A program made the translations under genes and the position numbers. DNA of 64,000 bases from Candidatus Borkfalkia stercoripullorum (lineage in GTDB: Bacteria; Bacillota; Clostridia; Christensenellales; Borkfalkiaceae). The notes below the pieces were generated by a model. The model did not search any database. It had not been told where the DNA came from and saw only the letters and a program-made list of their open reading frames with translations. The first letter of the stretch is position 1, and each line of letters begins with the position of its first letter. Of the stretch, positions 24,952 through 33,342 are shown in pieces. The stretch is taken from positions 21,847 to 85,846 of the forward strand of contig DWXC01000019.1 of assembly GCA_019119395.1 (NCBI GenBank), in the 5' to 3' direction.

Positions 24952-26382
24952 TCAATACGCGCGCGCGAACAGCACGACCTCTTTCGCCTCTTTTCCGCAG
25001 CAGACGCATTTTTCGGCATGTTCGCCCTCGACGATCACGCGCGCGGTCGCCGCGGTCTGCTCTTTGATCTTATCCTCGCACTCGCGGCAGCCGCACCAAC
25101 CCGCCTTGACGAAGTTTCCGCCTTCCACGCCTTTGAGGAGTTCCTCTACCGTTTCCGCCGTCACGATGCGCTCTTCTTTGCGCTTTTTTGCCATGTCGAA
25201 GAGGTTTTGCTGTACCTCCGCGAGCAGTTTTTTGACTGCATCCGCCGCGTCGGCAAGGGGCGCTTCCGTCTTTTCGTGCGTATCTCTGCGCACAAGCACC
25301 ATTTTGCCCGCTTCGATGTCGCGCGGGCCGATCTCGATGCGTACGGGCACGCCCTTCATTTCCCACTCGTTGAACTTCCAGCCGGGGCTGTTGTCGGTGG
25401 TATCGCAATCGGCGCGCACGCCCGCGGCGACAAGTTTTGCTTTCAGTTCCGCGGCCGCTTCCAGAACGCCCTCTTTTTTTGCCGCGATCGGCACGATGAT
25501 CGCCTGCACGGGCGCGACGACGGGAGGCAAGACCAGTCCGCGCTGGTCGCCGTGCGCCATGATGAGCGCGCCGATGAGCCGCGTGGAAACGCCCCACGAA
25601 GTCGTGTACGCATATTTGTGCGTGCCGTCTTTATCCAAAAACTGAATGTCGAACGCCTTCGCGAAATTCTGACCCAAATAATGGGAGGTGCCCGCCTGTA
25701 AGCTTTTGCCGTCGTGCATCATCGCTTCCATGCCGAACGTGGCGACCGCGCCCGCAAACTTTTCCTTTTCCGTCTTTCTGCCCGTAAATACGGGGATGGC
25801 CAGGCAGTTCTCGGCGAACTCTTTATAGACGCCGAGCATCTTCATCGTCTCTTCCATCGCCTCTTCTTCCGTGGCGTGCGCGGTGTGGCCTTCCTGCCAC
25901 AAAAACTCGCTCGTGCGCAGGAAGGGGCGCGTCGTCTTTTCCCAGCGCATGACGTTCGCCCACTGATTGATGAGGATGGGAAGGTCGCGGTACGATTGCA
26001 GCCATTTGGAATACATTTCGCCGAAAATGGTCTCGCTGGTCGGGCGGATGACCAAAGGTTCGGCGAGTTTTTCGCCGCCGCCCACGGTGACGACCGCAAC
26101 TTCCGGCGCGAACCCTTCGACGTGTTCGGCTTCGCGCGTCATATAGCTGTAAGGGATGAGCAGCGGGAAATAGGCGTTCTGATGCCCCGTCGCCTTGATG
26201 CGCGCGTCCAATTCTTTCTGAATATTTTCCCAGATCGCATAGCCGTACGGGCGGATGACCATCGTGCCCTTGACGGGGCCGTAATCGACGAGTTTGGTCT
26301 TTGTGACCACATCGGTGTACCAACGGGGGAAGTCCGTTTCGATGTCCGCGATCTGATTGACGAACTGATTCTCTTTAGCCAT
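24952..26382 (-). CDS. proS: Prolyl-tRNA synthetase, type 3 (archaeal/eukaryotic-like)
   Basis: ProRS (476 aa) charges tRNA-Pro. The length and lack of an INS editing domain mark the archaeal/eukaryotic-like type. Class II motifs are visible: the motif 2 region MRWEKTTRPFLRTSEFLWQEGHTAH and motif 3 GVSTRLIGALIMAHGD. The C-terminal zinc-like domain has CGCREC and CVCCG and ends in a Tyr, as in this type. The ATG at 26382 with GGAG is preferred over the track start. I find no T-box in the short leader. Free-standing editing proteins (YbaK/ProXp) are not in the window. Confidence 0.96.
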   Translation of the reverse strand: MAKENQFVNQIADIETDFPRWYTDVVTKTKLVDYGPVKGTMVIRPYGYAIWENIQKELDARIKATGHQNAYFPLLIPYSYMTREAEHVEGFAPEVAVVTVGGGEKLAEPLVIRPTSETIFGEMYSKWLQSYRDLPILINQWANVMRWEKTTRPFLRTSEFLWQEGHTAHATEEEAMEETMKMLGVYKEFAENCLAIPVFTGRKTEKEKFAGAVATFGMEAMMHDGKSLQAGTSHYLGQNFAKAFDIQFLDKDGTHKYAYTTSWGVSTRLIGALIMAHGDQRGLVLPPVVAPVQAIIVPIAAKKEGVLEAAAELKAKLVAAGVRADCDTTDNSPGWKFNEWEMKGVPVRIEIGPRDIEAGKMVLVRRDTHEKTEAPLADAADAVKKLLAEVQQNLFDMAKKRKEERIVTAETVEELLKGVEGGNFVKAGWCGCRECEDKIKEQTAATARVIVEGEHAEKCVCCGKEAKEVVLFARAY

Positions 26383-26414
26383 AAAATTCTCCGGTGCGCC
26401 CTCGCGCAAAACAA

Positions 26415-26448
26415 AAATGTGATATACTTATTTAAGTATACCACATTT
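26415..26448 (-). terminator. Hairpin after DegV-1, overlapping the proS promoter
   Basis: AAATGTGgTATACTT pairs with AAGTATAtCACATTT and is followed by TTTGTTTT on the minus strand. That is a good terminator for the upstream DegV operon. The same palindrome contains the -10 of the proS promoter, so it could also be an operator. Confidence 0.6.
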
Positions 26449-26463
26449 CTTCGCGCGTGTAAA
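26435..26463 (-). promoter_or_regulatory. Promoter of proS
   Basis: TTTACA-17-TATACT on the minus strand. The -10 is embedded in the inverted repeat at 26415-26448. Confidence 0.65.
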
Positions 26464-26501
26464 TGTATTTTCCGACCTCTTCGGCAAGAAAACCGAAAAA
26501 A

Positions 26502-27392
26502 TCAGTCCTGCCGCTCTTCTTTGCTCTTCCAGATCATGGAAACCGATCCCGGGCCGACGTGCGAGCCGATGACCGGGCCCATGATCGTCACTTCGGGGCG
26601 GAATCCCCACGCCTGTTCCACCATGCCGCGCAATTCTTCTGCTTCCTGTTCCGCGTCGGTGTGCACGATCCAGATCATGCGGTTTTCCTCTACGGGCGGG
26701 AAACGCTTCATTTTTTCGAGCGCGTAGGCGAACGCTTTTTTCATGCCCTTGCACTTTTCCACGACGGTCAGTTTTCCTTCGTTCGTAAAGGAAAGGACGG
26801 GTTTGATTTTCAGCACCGTTCCCGCCGCCGCGGCAAACGCGGAGACCCTGCCGCCCTTTTTGAGATAGTAAAGATCGTTCGCGATGATGACATACTGGAT
26901 GTGGAACGGCATGTTTTTGACCGCATCATACGCCTCTTGTGCGCTTTTGCCCTCCGCGCGCAGGCGCACCGCCTCTTTTACGAGAGCGCCCTGCCCGATG
27001 GTCGCGGCGTAGGAATCCACCGCATAGATCTTACAATCCGGGTACTCTTCCATGACGTCCGCCGCGGCGTCCTTTGCAGCCTGCGCCGTTGCGGAAAGCC
27101 CGCCCGAAAGACTGAAATGCAGGATATTTTCCGCGCCCTCTTCCGCAAGTTTCTGAAAATGCAGGAAGTGGTGGTCGTAATTGAGCATGGACGTGCGCGA
27201 AAAGCCGCCCTCCCTGAGCTGCCTGTAAAAATCGACGTACTGCGAATAATCGGTAAAGGCATCTTTGCTTTCGGTAAGCCGCCCGCCCTTTTCCATGGTA
27301 TAAGTCAAAGGCACGATGCGGATATCGTGTTCCTTTACGTAATCGCTGTAAAGGTCGCATGTGGAATCGCTGGAGATGACAAAATCTTTCAT
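26502..27392 (-). CDS. DegV/FakB family fatty acid-binding protein, copy 1
   Basis: This 296-aa protein belongs to the DegV family. Members (FakB) hold a fatty acid for phosphorylation by the FakA kinase. The N-terminal FVISSDSTCDLYSDYV, the HFSLSGGLSATAQAA lipid-pocket region and YLKKGGRVSAFAAAAG are diagnostic. The C-terminal HVGPGS motif is conserved. It overlaps the stop of the S-component gene by ATGA, so the two are co-translated. A paralogue of identical length (28624-29514) lies two genes upstream in the same cluster. No fakA is visible in the window. Confidence 0.94.
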   Translation of the reverse strand: MKDFVISSDSTCDLYSDYVKEHDIRIVPLTYTMEKGGRLTESKDAFTDYSQYVDFYRQLREGGFSRTSMLNYDHHFLHFQKLAEEGAENILHFSLSGGLSATAQAAKDAAADVMEEYPDCKIYAVDSYAATIGQGALVKEAVRLRAEGKSAQEAYDAVKNMPFHIQYVIIANDLYYLKKGGRVSAFAAAAGTVLKIKPVLSFTNEGKLTVVEKCKGMKKAFAYALEKMKRFPPVEENRMIWIVHTDAEQEAEELRGMVEQAWGFRPEVTIMGPVIGSHVGPGSVSMIWKSKEERQD

Positions 27393-28027
27393 GTCTTTTT
27401 TACCTCGTCCGCGAGGGGCGTTGCGCCGCCTTTCAGGGGCGCGCCCGCGGTTTTATTTTTTACAAAAAGCGCGCGGCGGCCGCCCTTCGCCGCGGACAGG
27501 ATTTTTTCGAGCGGGTAAAACAGGAGCGAGACCGTCGCCGCGGCGCATACGCATTGCGCCGCCATGACGGGCAGGGAGAACAAAAAGTATGACTTCCACA
27601 CCCTGCCCCGCAGCCCCGCCCAAAGGGGGTAAAGCAGATCGTCCAAAAGCGTAAAGCACGCCGTAAACGCCACGGCGGCAAAGACGATGACGACAAATTG
27701 CGGCAAACCGCGCCCGCGCCCCGCGAACGAGCCGAAAAAGAGCGCGAACGCATTGAAATAAACGAGGTACAGCACGATAACGTACGGCATGAACCCGAAC
27801 ACGATGCCGCGCAGCACGGAAAACGCCGTCGCCGTCAGAACGCCGGCGCGCCTTCCGAACGTACAGCAGAAAACGAGCAGCATCACCGTAACGATCTCCA
27901 CCCCCGCCACCGAAGAAAGGGCATATTGCCCGCCTATGAGGAGCGCCGTCATCAGCGCGGAAACGGAGATCTCTTTTGCCGTGAACAGCGGCGCGCGCGC
28001 CTCGCCGCCCCTTCCTTCTCCTTTCAT
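27389..28027 (-). CDS. ECF-type transporter substrate-binding (S) component-like protein
   Basis: This 212-aa protein has about six membrane helices in the S-component layout: FTAKEISVSALMTALLIGGQY, then a long run of helices with a TFGRRAGVLTA loop and a cytosolic Lys-rich tail. S components give substrate specificity to energy-coupling-factor vitamin transporters and use a shared EcfA/A'/T module encoded elsewhere. It starts 1 bp after the lipoprotein stop without a clear SD, suggesting coupling. Substrate is unknown; pairing with a DUF4430-like lipoprotein recalls corrinoid-related S components, which is inference. Confidence 0.7.
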   Translation of the reverse strand: MKGEGRGGEARAPLFTAKEISVSALMTALLIGGQYALSSVAGVEIVTVMLLVFCCTFGRRAGVLTATAFSVLRGIVFGFMPYVIVLYLVYFNAFALFFGSFAGRGRGLPQFVVIVFAAVAFTACFTLLDDLLYPLWAGLRGRVWKSYFLFSLPVMAAQCVCAAATVSLLFYPLEKILSAAKGGRRALFVKNKTAGAPLKGGATPLADEVKKT

Positions 28028-28028
28028 A

Positions 28029-28568
28029 TCAGTATGAAGAGAGCATGAAATAATATACCGCGCCGCCCGAAAGGCTCAAAGACGATACGCCGAGCATCGC
28101 GTAATAGACGCTTACGCCCCCGTATTCGATCGTTCCGCCGTACGAATCGGCGTCGGGGTTGCCCTCGTCGACGTCGGACGTGTACAGCGCGATATAACTG
28201 CTCCCCTCCGCTTTCAGGATCGGCGTCTGCACCGTTTCGCCCTCGTAAGAGGGGTTTGCGGCAGGAGTTTCCGTGCCGATCTCCGTAAGGTACGCGCCGA
28301 ACGAACTCGTGTACGTGCCGCTGTAATACAGCCCCTCGCGTTCTTTGAGCGCTTCGAGCACGTCGATCGCATGATCCGCCGTCGTAAGCCCCGCTTCGGC
28401 AAGGTCGAGCGTAAACTCGGTATATCTGTTTTCCGCGCCTTCGCCCTTGTCGAGCACGACCGTAACCGAGCCTTCCAGGGCGCTTCCCTTTTCCTCTTCG
28501 CAACCTATAAAGGCGGCGAGCGCCAGGGAAAGCAGGAGCGCCGAAAAAAGCGCAACAAGTTTCTTCAT
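28029..28568 (-). CDS. DUF4430-like surface lipoprotein
   Basis: This 179-aa protein has a lipoprotein signal (MKKLVALFSALLLSLA, lipobox AAFIGC). A small beta-rich domain follows: VTVVLDKGEG, then DHAIDVLEALKEREGLYYSG, FGAYLTEIG and a C-terminal GAVYYFML strand. The D-x-L-x-x-L helix followed by a Y-x-x-x-I-G strand resembles DUF4430/transcobalamin-like C-terminal domains often encoded beside ECF S components. The track ORF begins 62 codons upstream inside DegV-2; the ATG at 28568 has GGAGG. It probably presents a ligand to the downstream S component. Confidence 0.7.
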   Translation of the reverse strand: MKKLVALFSALLLSLALAAFIGCEEEKGSALEGSVTVVLDKGEGAENRYTEFTLDLAEAGLTTADHAIDVLEALKEREGLYYSGTYTSSFGAYLTEIGTETPAANPSYEGETVQTPILKAEGSSYIALYTSDVDEGNPDADSYGGTIEYGGVSVYYAMLGVSSLSLSGGAVYYFMLSSY

Positions 28569-28588
28569 GTTTTTCCTCCGAATGCAAA

Positions 28589-28610
28589 GCGCGCCGTGAT
28601 TGCGGCGCGC
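28589..28610 (-). terminator. GC-rich hairpin after DegV-2
   Basis: GCGCGCCG/CGGCGCGC with a 6-base loop, 14 bp past the DegV-2 stop on the minus strand. The T-run is weak (TTTGCATT), so it may only attenuate transcription into the lipoprotein gene. Confidence 0.4.
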
Positions 28611-28623
28611 GGGATATTTTGTT

Positions 28624-29514
28624 TCAGTCTTGACGCTCTTCCCTGCTCTTCCAAAGCACCGCCACGGCGCCCGGGCCGACGTGAGCGCCGATGACCGGTC
28701 CCAAAATGGAAATTTCGGGACGGAAGTTCCAGCGTTCTTCGATCTTGTCGGCAAGTTCCTGCGCGTCTTTTTCCGCGTCTGAATGCACGACGTGGATGAC
28801 CCGCCCTTCTTCGACGGGGTTGAACCGATCCATTTTATCCAAAGCGTAAGCGATCACTTTTTTCATGCCGCGCACTTTGTCTATCACGGTCAATTTTCCG
28901 TCACGCGTGAAAGAAAGGATCGGCTTGACGCCGAGCGCCGACCCTACGACCGCCGCCGCGGCCGAGACCCTGCCGCCGCGTTTGAGATAGAACAGATCGT
29001 TCGCCGCGATGACGTATTGAAGATGCAGAGGGATCTGCGACACCGCTTCGTAAGCCTCGTCGAGAGTCTTGCCCGCATCGCGCAGGCGCACCGCTTCGTA
29101 TACGAGTTCGCCCTGCCCGATCGTTGCGGCGAGCGAATCGACGGCTTTGAGGTTGAATTCGGGGTACTCCTTTTTCACGTCCGCCGCCGCCTGGCGCGCC
29201 ACGTTGATGGTGGAAGCGAGGCCTGTGGAGATCGTGAAGTGCAACACGTCTTTCGCGCCCTCTTCCGCCATTTTTTTAAAATGATTGTAATGGCTCTCGT
29301 AATTGAGCATGGACGTTTTCGGCATCGCTTTCTCGCGCAGCTGCTGAAAGAAATCGACGTACTGCGAATAGTCCGTGAACGCATCGAGGTATTCGGTCAT
29401 GGCCCCGCCCTTTTCGATCGTGAACGTGAGCGGCGCAAGCCGGACGTCGTGCTCCCTGACGTAGTCTGCATACAAGTCGGCCGTAGAATCGGTCGATACG
29501 ATAAATTTTTGCAT
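28624..29514 (-). CDS. DegV/FakB family fatty acid-binding protein, copy 2
   Basis: This 296-aa protein is a close paralogue of copy 1 (shared FTDYSQYVDF, HLQYVIAANDLF-type and HVGPG blocks, same length). Like FakB proteins it should bind an acyl chain; FVSTDSTADLYADYV-type N-terminus and FYLKRGGRVSAAAAVVG are visible. The ATG at 29514 has GAGG 5 bases upstream and aligns with the copy 1 start; the track start (29532) has no SD. It heads the cluster DegV-2, lipoprotein, S component, DegV-1, driven by a strong promoter. Confidence 0.93.
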   Translation of the reverse strand: MQKFIVSTDSTADLYADYVREHDVRLAPLTFTIEKGGAMTEYLDAFTDYSQYVDFFQQLREKAMPKTSMLNYESHYNHFKKMAEEGAKDVLHFTISTGLASTINVARQAAADVKKEYPEFNLKAVDSLAATIGQGELVYEAVRLRDAGKTLDEAYEAVSQIPLHLQYVIAANDLFYLKRGGRVSAAAAVVGSALGVKPILSFTRDGKLTVIDKVRGMKKVIAYALDKMDRFNPVEEGRVIHVVHSDAEKDAQELADKIEERWNFRPEISILGPVIGAHVGPGAVAVLWKSREERQD

Positions 29515-29550
29515 AAAGCCCTCTTTGTTCATCCGTTTTTGATTGAATCC

Positions 29551-29579
29551 ATTATATCATACCTGCGATTATTTGTAAA
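29551..29579 (-). promoter_or_regulatory. Promoter of the DegV cluster
   Basis: TTTACA-17-TATAAT on the minus strand, about 37 bp before the DegV-2 start. Confidence 0.8.
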
Positions 29580-29687
29580 CCGAATGATACAAATTAGTTT
29601 GCGGGCGGCGCGTTTGGGAGTATTTCGCATTATATCGTTTTTTTTGAGCGTTTTTACAAAAAATTGCATGGTTTTTTCAAAAAGCGC

Positions 29688-29716
29688 TTGAAATGGAACG
29701 CGTTTTACTATATAAT
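29688..29716 (+). promoter_or_regulatory. Promoter of the phosphohexomutase gene
   Basis: TTGAAA-17-TATAAT on the plus strand, divergent from the DegV promoter. Confidence 0.8.
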
Positions 29717-29747
29717 AGAAAGGAAATAAGAGCGGACGGAGGAAACA

Positions 29748-31265
29748 ATGCAGGCAAAAGACTGGCAGGCATTCAAGAGCGGTTCGGACGTGCGCGGCAC
29801 CGCGCTCGAGGGCGTGGCGGGCGAACACGTTGACCTTACCGACGAGGCGGTGGAAAGCATCGTAAAGGCTTTCCTTTACCGCCTTTCGGGCAAACTGAAC
29901 AAAAAATCGCTGACCGTGGCGGTCGGGCACGATTCGCGCCTTTCGGCAAAAAGGCTGTCGGATGCCGTCCTCAAAGCGATCGCGGAAAGCGGGTGCGACG
30001 CCCTGTTCACGGGGCTGTCCTCCACGCCTTCCATGTTTATGCTGTTGAAAGAAGAAAAGTACGGCGCGGACGCTTCCGTCATGATCACGGCAAGCCACCT
30101 TCCTTTCAATAAAAACGGATTGAAATTCTTTACGCAGGAAGGCGGGCTGGAAGGAAAAGACATTTCCGAAATATTGTCGTTCGCGGCGGAGGGAAAAGCG
30201 CTCACCCCCGACAAAAACGGAAGCGTGAGAGAGATAAATTACATCGATGCGTACGCCGAAAGCCTCGTAAAATTCGTGCGGGAAAAGACGGGAAGAGAAA
30301 AGCCCCTGTCCGGCAAAAAGATCATCGTGGACGCGGGCAACGGCGCGGGCGGCTTTTATGTGGACAAGGTCTTAAAGCCCCTCGGCGCGGATACGGAAGG
30401 CAGCCAATTCTTGGAGCCCGACGGCAGATTCCCCAACCATATCCCCAATCCCGAAAACAAGGACGCGATGCGCTCGATTTCCGAACAGGTGAAAAAAGTG
30501 AAAGCGGACTTCGGCATCATCTTCGATACCGACGTCGACCGCGCGGGCGCCGTCGATTCCCAAGGCGAAGAGATCAACCGCAACCGCCTCATCGCTCTCA
30601 TTTCCGCAATACTCCTTTCGGAAAAGCCGGGCGTGATCGTGACCGATTCGGTGACGAGCGACGGGCTTGCGGAATTCATCAAAAACCACGGCGGCGTGCA
30701 CCGCAGGTTTAAACGCGGCTACAAAAACGTGATAGACGAATCCAAGCGGCTGAACGCGGAAGGGATATATTCCCCTCTCGCCATCGAGACGAGCGGGCAC
30801 GCGGCGCTCAGAGAAAATTACTTCCTCGACGACGGCGCGTATCTCGTAACGCGCATCCTCATAAGCCTTGCGAAACTTTCAAACGAAGGCAAAGACATTT
30901 CCGAACTCATCAAAGACCTTCCCGAACCCGCCGAGGCGGCGGAAGTGCGTCTGACCTTTGCGGAGGGCGCGGACTTCAAAACGCTCGGGAACGGCGCGAT
31001 CGAGGACATCAAGACGCGCGCCCCCGCGATGGACGGGCTGTCTCTTGCGCCCGACAATTTCGAAGGGGTGCGCATCGTATTCGGCAAGGATGCGGGCGAC
31101 GGCTGGGCGCTGGTGCGGATGAGCCTGCACGAGCCGATCATGCCGATCAACTTCGAAAGCAACAAACCCGGCGGATGCAGGCAAATCGCAAAAGCGCTGC
31201 TTTCCCTGCTCGGCAAATACGATTTTCTGAATACGGAAAACCTCGAAAAATATCTTGCAAAATAA
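29748..31265 (+). CDS. Phosphoglucomutase/phosphomannomutase
   Basis: This 505-aa alpha-D-phosphohexomutase interconverts hexose 1- and 6-phosphates. The phosphoserine loop reads TASHLPFNKNG (TASHNP in most relatives). The Mg2+ loop is DTDVDRAG, the sugar loop ETSGHAA and the C-terminal phosphate site appears in EPIMPINFESNKPGG-type sequence. GGAGG precedes the start. It is followed by transketolase with a 31-bp gap, so the two may share a transcript. Glucose versus mannose preference cannot be read from the sequence. Confidence 0.93.
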   Translation: MQAKDWQAFKSGSDVRGTALEGVAGEHVDLTDEAVESIVKAFLYRLSGKLNKKSLTVAVGHDSRLSAKRLSDAVLKAIAESGCDALFTGLSSTPSMFMLLKEEKYGADASVMITASHLPFNKNGLKFFTQEGGLEGKDISEILSFAAEGKALTPDKNGSVREINYIDAYAESLVKFVREKTGREKPLSGKKIIVDAGNGAGGFYVDKVLKPLGADTEGSQFLEPDGRFPNHIPNPENKDAMRSISEQVKKVKADFGIIFDTDVDRAGAVDSQGEEINRNRLIALISAILLSEKPGVIVTDSVTSDGLAEFIKNHGGVHRRFKRGYKNVIDESKRLNAEGIYSPLAIETSGHAALRENYFLDDGAYLVTRILISLAKLSNEGKDISELIKDLPEPAEAAEVRLTFAEGADFKTLGNGAIEDIKTRAPAMDGLSLAPDNFEGVRIVFGKDAGDGWALVRMSLHEPIMPINFESNKPGGCRQIAKALLSLLGKYDFLNTENLEKYLAK

Positions 31266-31296
31266 ATTTTAATTCATATAAGGAGATCAAAAAACT

Positions 31297-33279
31297 ATGG
31301 ACGTTCGTCAGCAAACGGTAAACGCGATCAGGATCCTCTCGGCGGAGGCGATCCAGAAGGCCAATTCCGGGCATCCCGGCCTGCCCCTCGGCAGCGCGCC
31401 GATCGGCTACACCATTTTCGCGGATTTTCTCAAATTCAATCCCAAAGACCCCAAGTGGGACGACAGGGACAGGTTCATCCTCTCCGCAGGGCACGGCTCG
31501 ATGCTCGATTATTCCCTGCTCTATCTGTTCGGTTACGACATTTCCAAAGAAGACCTGATGAACTTCCGTCAGCTCGGATATAAGACGCCCGGCCACCCCG
31601 AATACGGCCACACGCCCGGCGTCGAAACGACGACGGGCCCCCTCGGCCAGGGCATCGCAAACGCCGTGGGCATGGCGGTCGCCGAGGCGCACCTCGCCGC
31701 CACGTTCAACCGCGAGGGCTTCCCCGTCGTAGACCACTACACCTACGCGCTCTGCGGAGACGGCTGCCTCGAAGAAGGCATCTCCTACGAAGCCTGCTCG
31801 TTTGCGGGGACGCATAAACTCGGCAAACTCATCCTCTTCTACGACGACAACGACATCACCATCGAAGGCGATACGGACATCACCTTCAAAGAAGACGTCG
31901 CGATGCGCTTCAAGGCGCAGGGCTGGCAGGTGCTGAAAGTGGACGACGCGAACGACCTCGATCTTCTGCGCCGCACCATAAGAAAAGCGAAAGCGGATAC
32001 CGAGCGCCCGTCCATAATCATCTGCAAAACGGTCATCGGGTTCGGGTCTCCCCTCGCAGGCTCGCACGAATGCCACGGCGCACCCCTCGGCGCGGACAAC
32101 CTCGCCAAAACGAAGGAAAACCTCGGCTGGACGTGCGCGCCCTTCGAGATCCCCGACGAAGTCGCCGAACATTGCGGCGCGATCGCGCGCAAAGGCGTTT
32201 CCCGCCAGGGCAAATGGAAGAGAATGTTCAAGCAGTACGAAGCGGAGTACCCCGATCTTGCCGCACTGTACAAAAAATATATGAGCGGGGAGCTGCCCGA
32301 CCTCAAAAACGACGCGGAACTGTTCGAGTTCGCAAAGCCCGACGCCACCCGCAACACGAGTTTCGCCGTGCTCAATAAGTTGGCGGACAGGATCCCCAAC
32401 CTCATCGGCGGCTCGGCCGACCTCGCCCCCTCCAACAAATCCAACATGAAAAAGCGCGGCGACTTCACCGCGGAGGACAGGAGCGGCTCGAACATGCACT
32501 TCGGCATCCGCGAGCACGCGATGGCGGCGATCACCAACGGCATGCAGCTGCACGGCGGCCTGCGGGCGTACTGCGCGACCTTCTTCATCTTCTCCGATTA
32601 TATGAAGCATGCCATGCGCCTTTCCGCGCTCATGCACCAGCCCGTCGTCTATATCCTCACGCACGACTCCATCGGCGTCGGCGAGGACGGCCCCACGCAC
32701 GAGCCCGTCGAACAGCTCATCGCGCTCCGCTCCATTCCCGGCATGAAAGTCTACCGCCCCGCGGATGGCAAAGAAACGGCGGCGGCGTGGATCTCCGCCC
32801 TTACGGGCAACGCGCCTACCTGCCTCGTCCTGACAAGGCAGAACCTGCCGCAGTACGAAAATTCGGGGCTGGAAGCGCTCAAAGGCGGCTATATCCTTGC
32901 CGACAGCGAAAAGAAAGTGCCCGACGTTCTGCTCATCGCCAGCGGCTCGGAAGTGGAACAGTGCATGCAGGCGAAGGATATCCTCAAAACGAAAGGCGTG
33001 GACGCGCGCGTCGTTTCCATGCCCTGCATTGAAGAATTCGAAAAACAGCCGCAGTCGTATAAAGACGGCGTCATACCGCCCGAAGTCAAAGCGCGCGTAT
33101 GCGTGGAGGCGGCGTCCCCCTATTCCTGGTACAAATATGCGGGCGACTACGGCGAGATCATCGGCATGACGACCTTCGGCGCGAGCGGCCCCGCGAACAA
33201 ATTGTTCGAGATGTTCGGTTTCACCGCCGACAACGTCGTGGAAAAGGCGTTCCGTTCCCTCAATAAACTCAACGCCTGA
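31297..33279 (+). CDS. tkt: Transketolase
   Basis: Transketolase (660 aa) moves two-carbon ketol units between pentose-phosphate sugars using thiamine diphosphate. NSGHPGLPLGSAPIGY and SAGHGSMLDYSLLYL are the N-terminal catalytic signatures. GDGCLEEGISYEA is the ThDP/Mg motif, and HDSIGVGEDGPTHEPVEQ marks the Pyr domain. Length is standard for a single-chain enzyme. AAGGAG lies upstream of the ATG. Together with prs and the hexomutase it links pentose supply to nucleotide synthesis. Confidence 0.98.
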   Translation: MDVRQQTVNAIRILSAEAIQKANSGHPGLPLGSAPIGYTIFADFLKFNPKDPKWDDRDRFILSAGHGSMLDYSLLYLFGYDISKEDLMNFRQLGYKTPGHPEYGHTPGVETTTGPLGQGIANAVGMAVAEAHLAATFNREGFPVVDHYTYALCGDGCLEEGISYEACSFAGTHKLGKLILFYDDNDITIEGDTDITFKEDVAMRFKAQGWQVLKVDDANDLDLLRRTIRKAKADTERPSIIICKTVIGFGSPLAGSHECHGAPLGADNLAKTKENLGWTCAPFEIPDEVAEHCGAIARKGVSRQGKWKRMFKQYEAEYPDLAALYKKYMSGELPDLKNDAELFEFAKPDATRNTSFAVLNKLADRIPNLIGGSADLAPSNKSNMKKRGDFTAEDRSGSNMHFGIREHAMAAITNGMQLHGGLRAYCATFFIFSDYMKHAMRLSALMHQPVVYILTHDSIGVGEDGPTHEPVEQLIALRSIPGMKVYRPADGKETAAAWISALTGNAPTCLVLTRQNLPQYENSGLEALKGGYILADSEKKVPDVLLIASGSEVEQCMQAKDILKTKGVDARVVSMPCIEEFEKQPQSYKDGVIPPEVKARVCVEAASPYSWYKYAGDYGEIIGMTTFGASGPANKLFEMFGFTADNVVEKAFRSLNKLNA

Positions 33280-33295
33280 ACGGATCGGATCGACA

Positions 33296-33322
33296 AAGCC
33301 GCGGGGAATCCCCGCGGCTTTT
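33296..33322 (+). terminator. Terminator of tkt
   Basis: AAGCCGCGGGG pairs with CCCCGCGGCTT, ending in TTTTG on the plus strand, just after the tkt stop. Confidence 0.8.
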
Positions 33323-33342
33323 GAAAACTTTAAACGGATGAT

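Noticed and set aside
26383-26460. T-box leader for proS
   Set aside because: The leader is under 60 nt, with no T-box consensus sequence or stem I.
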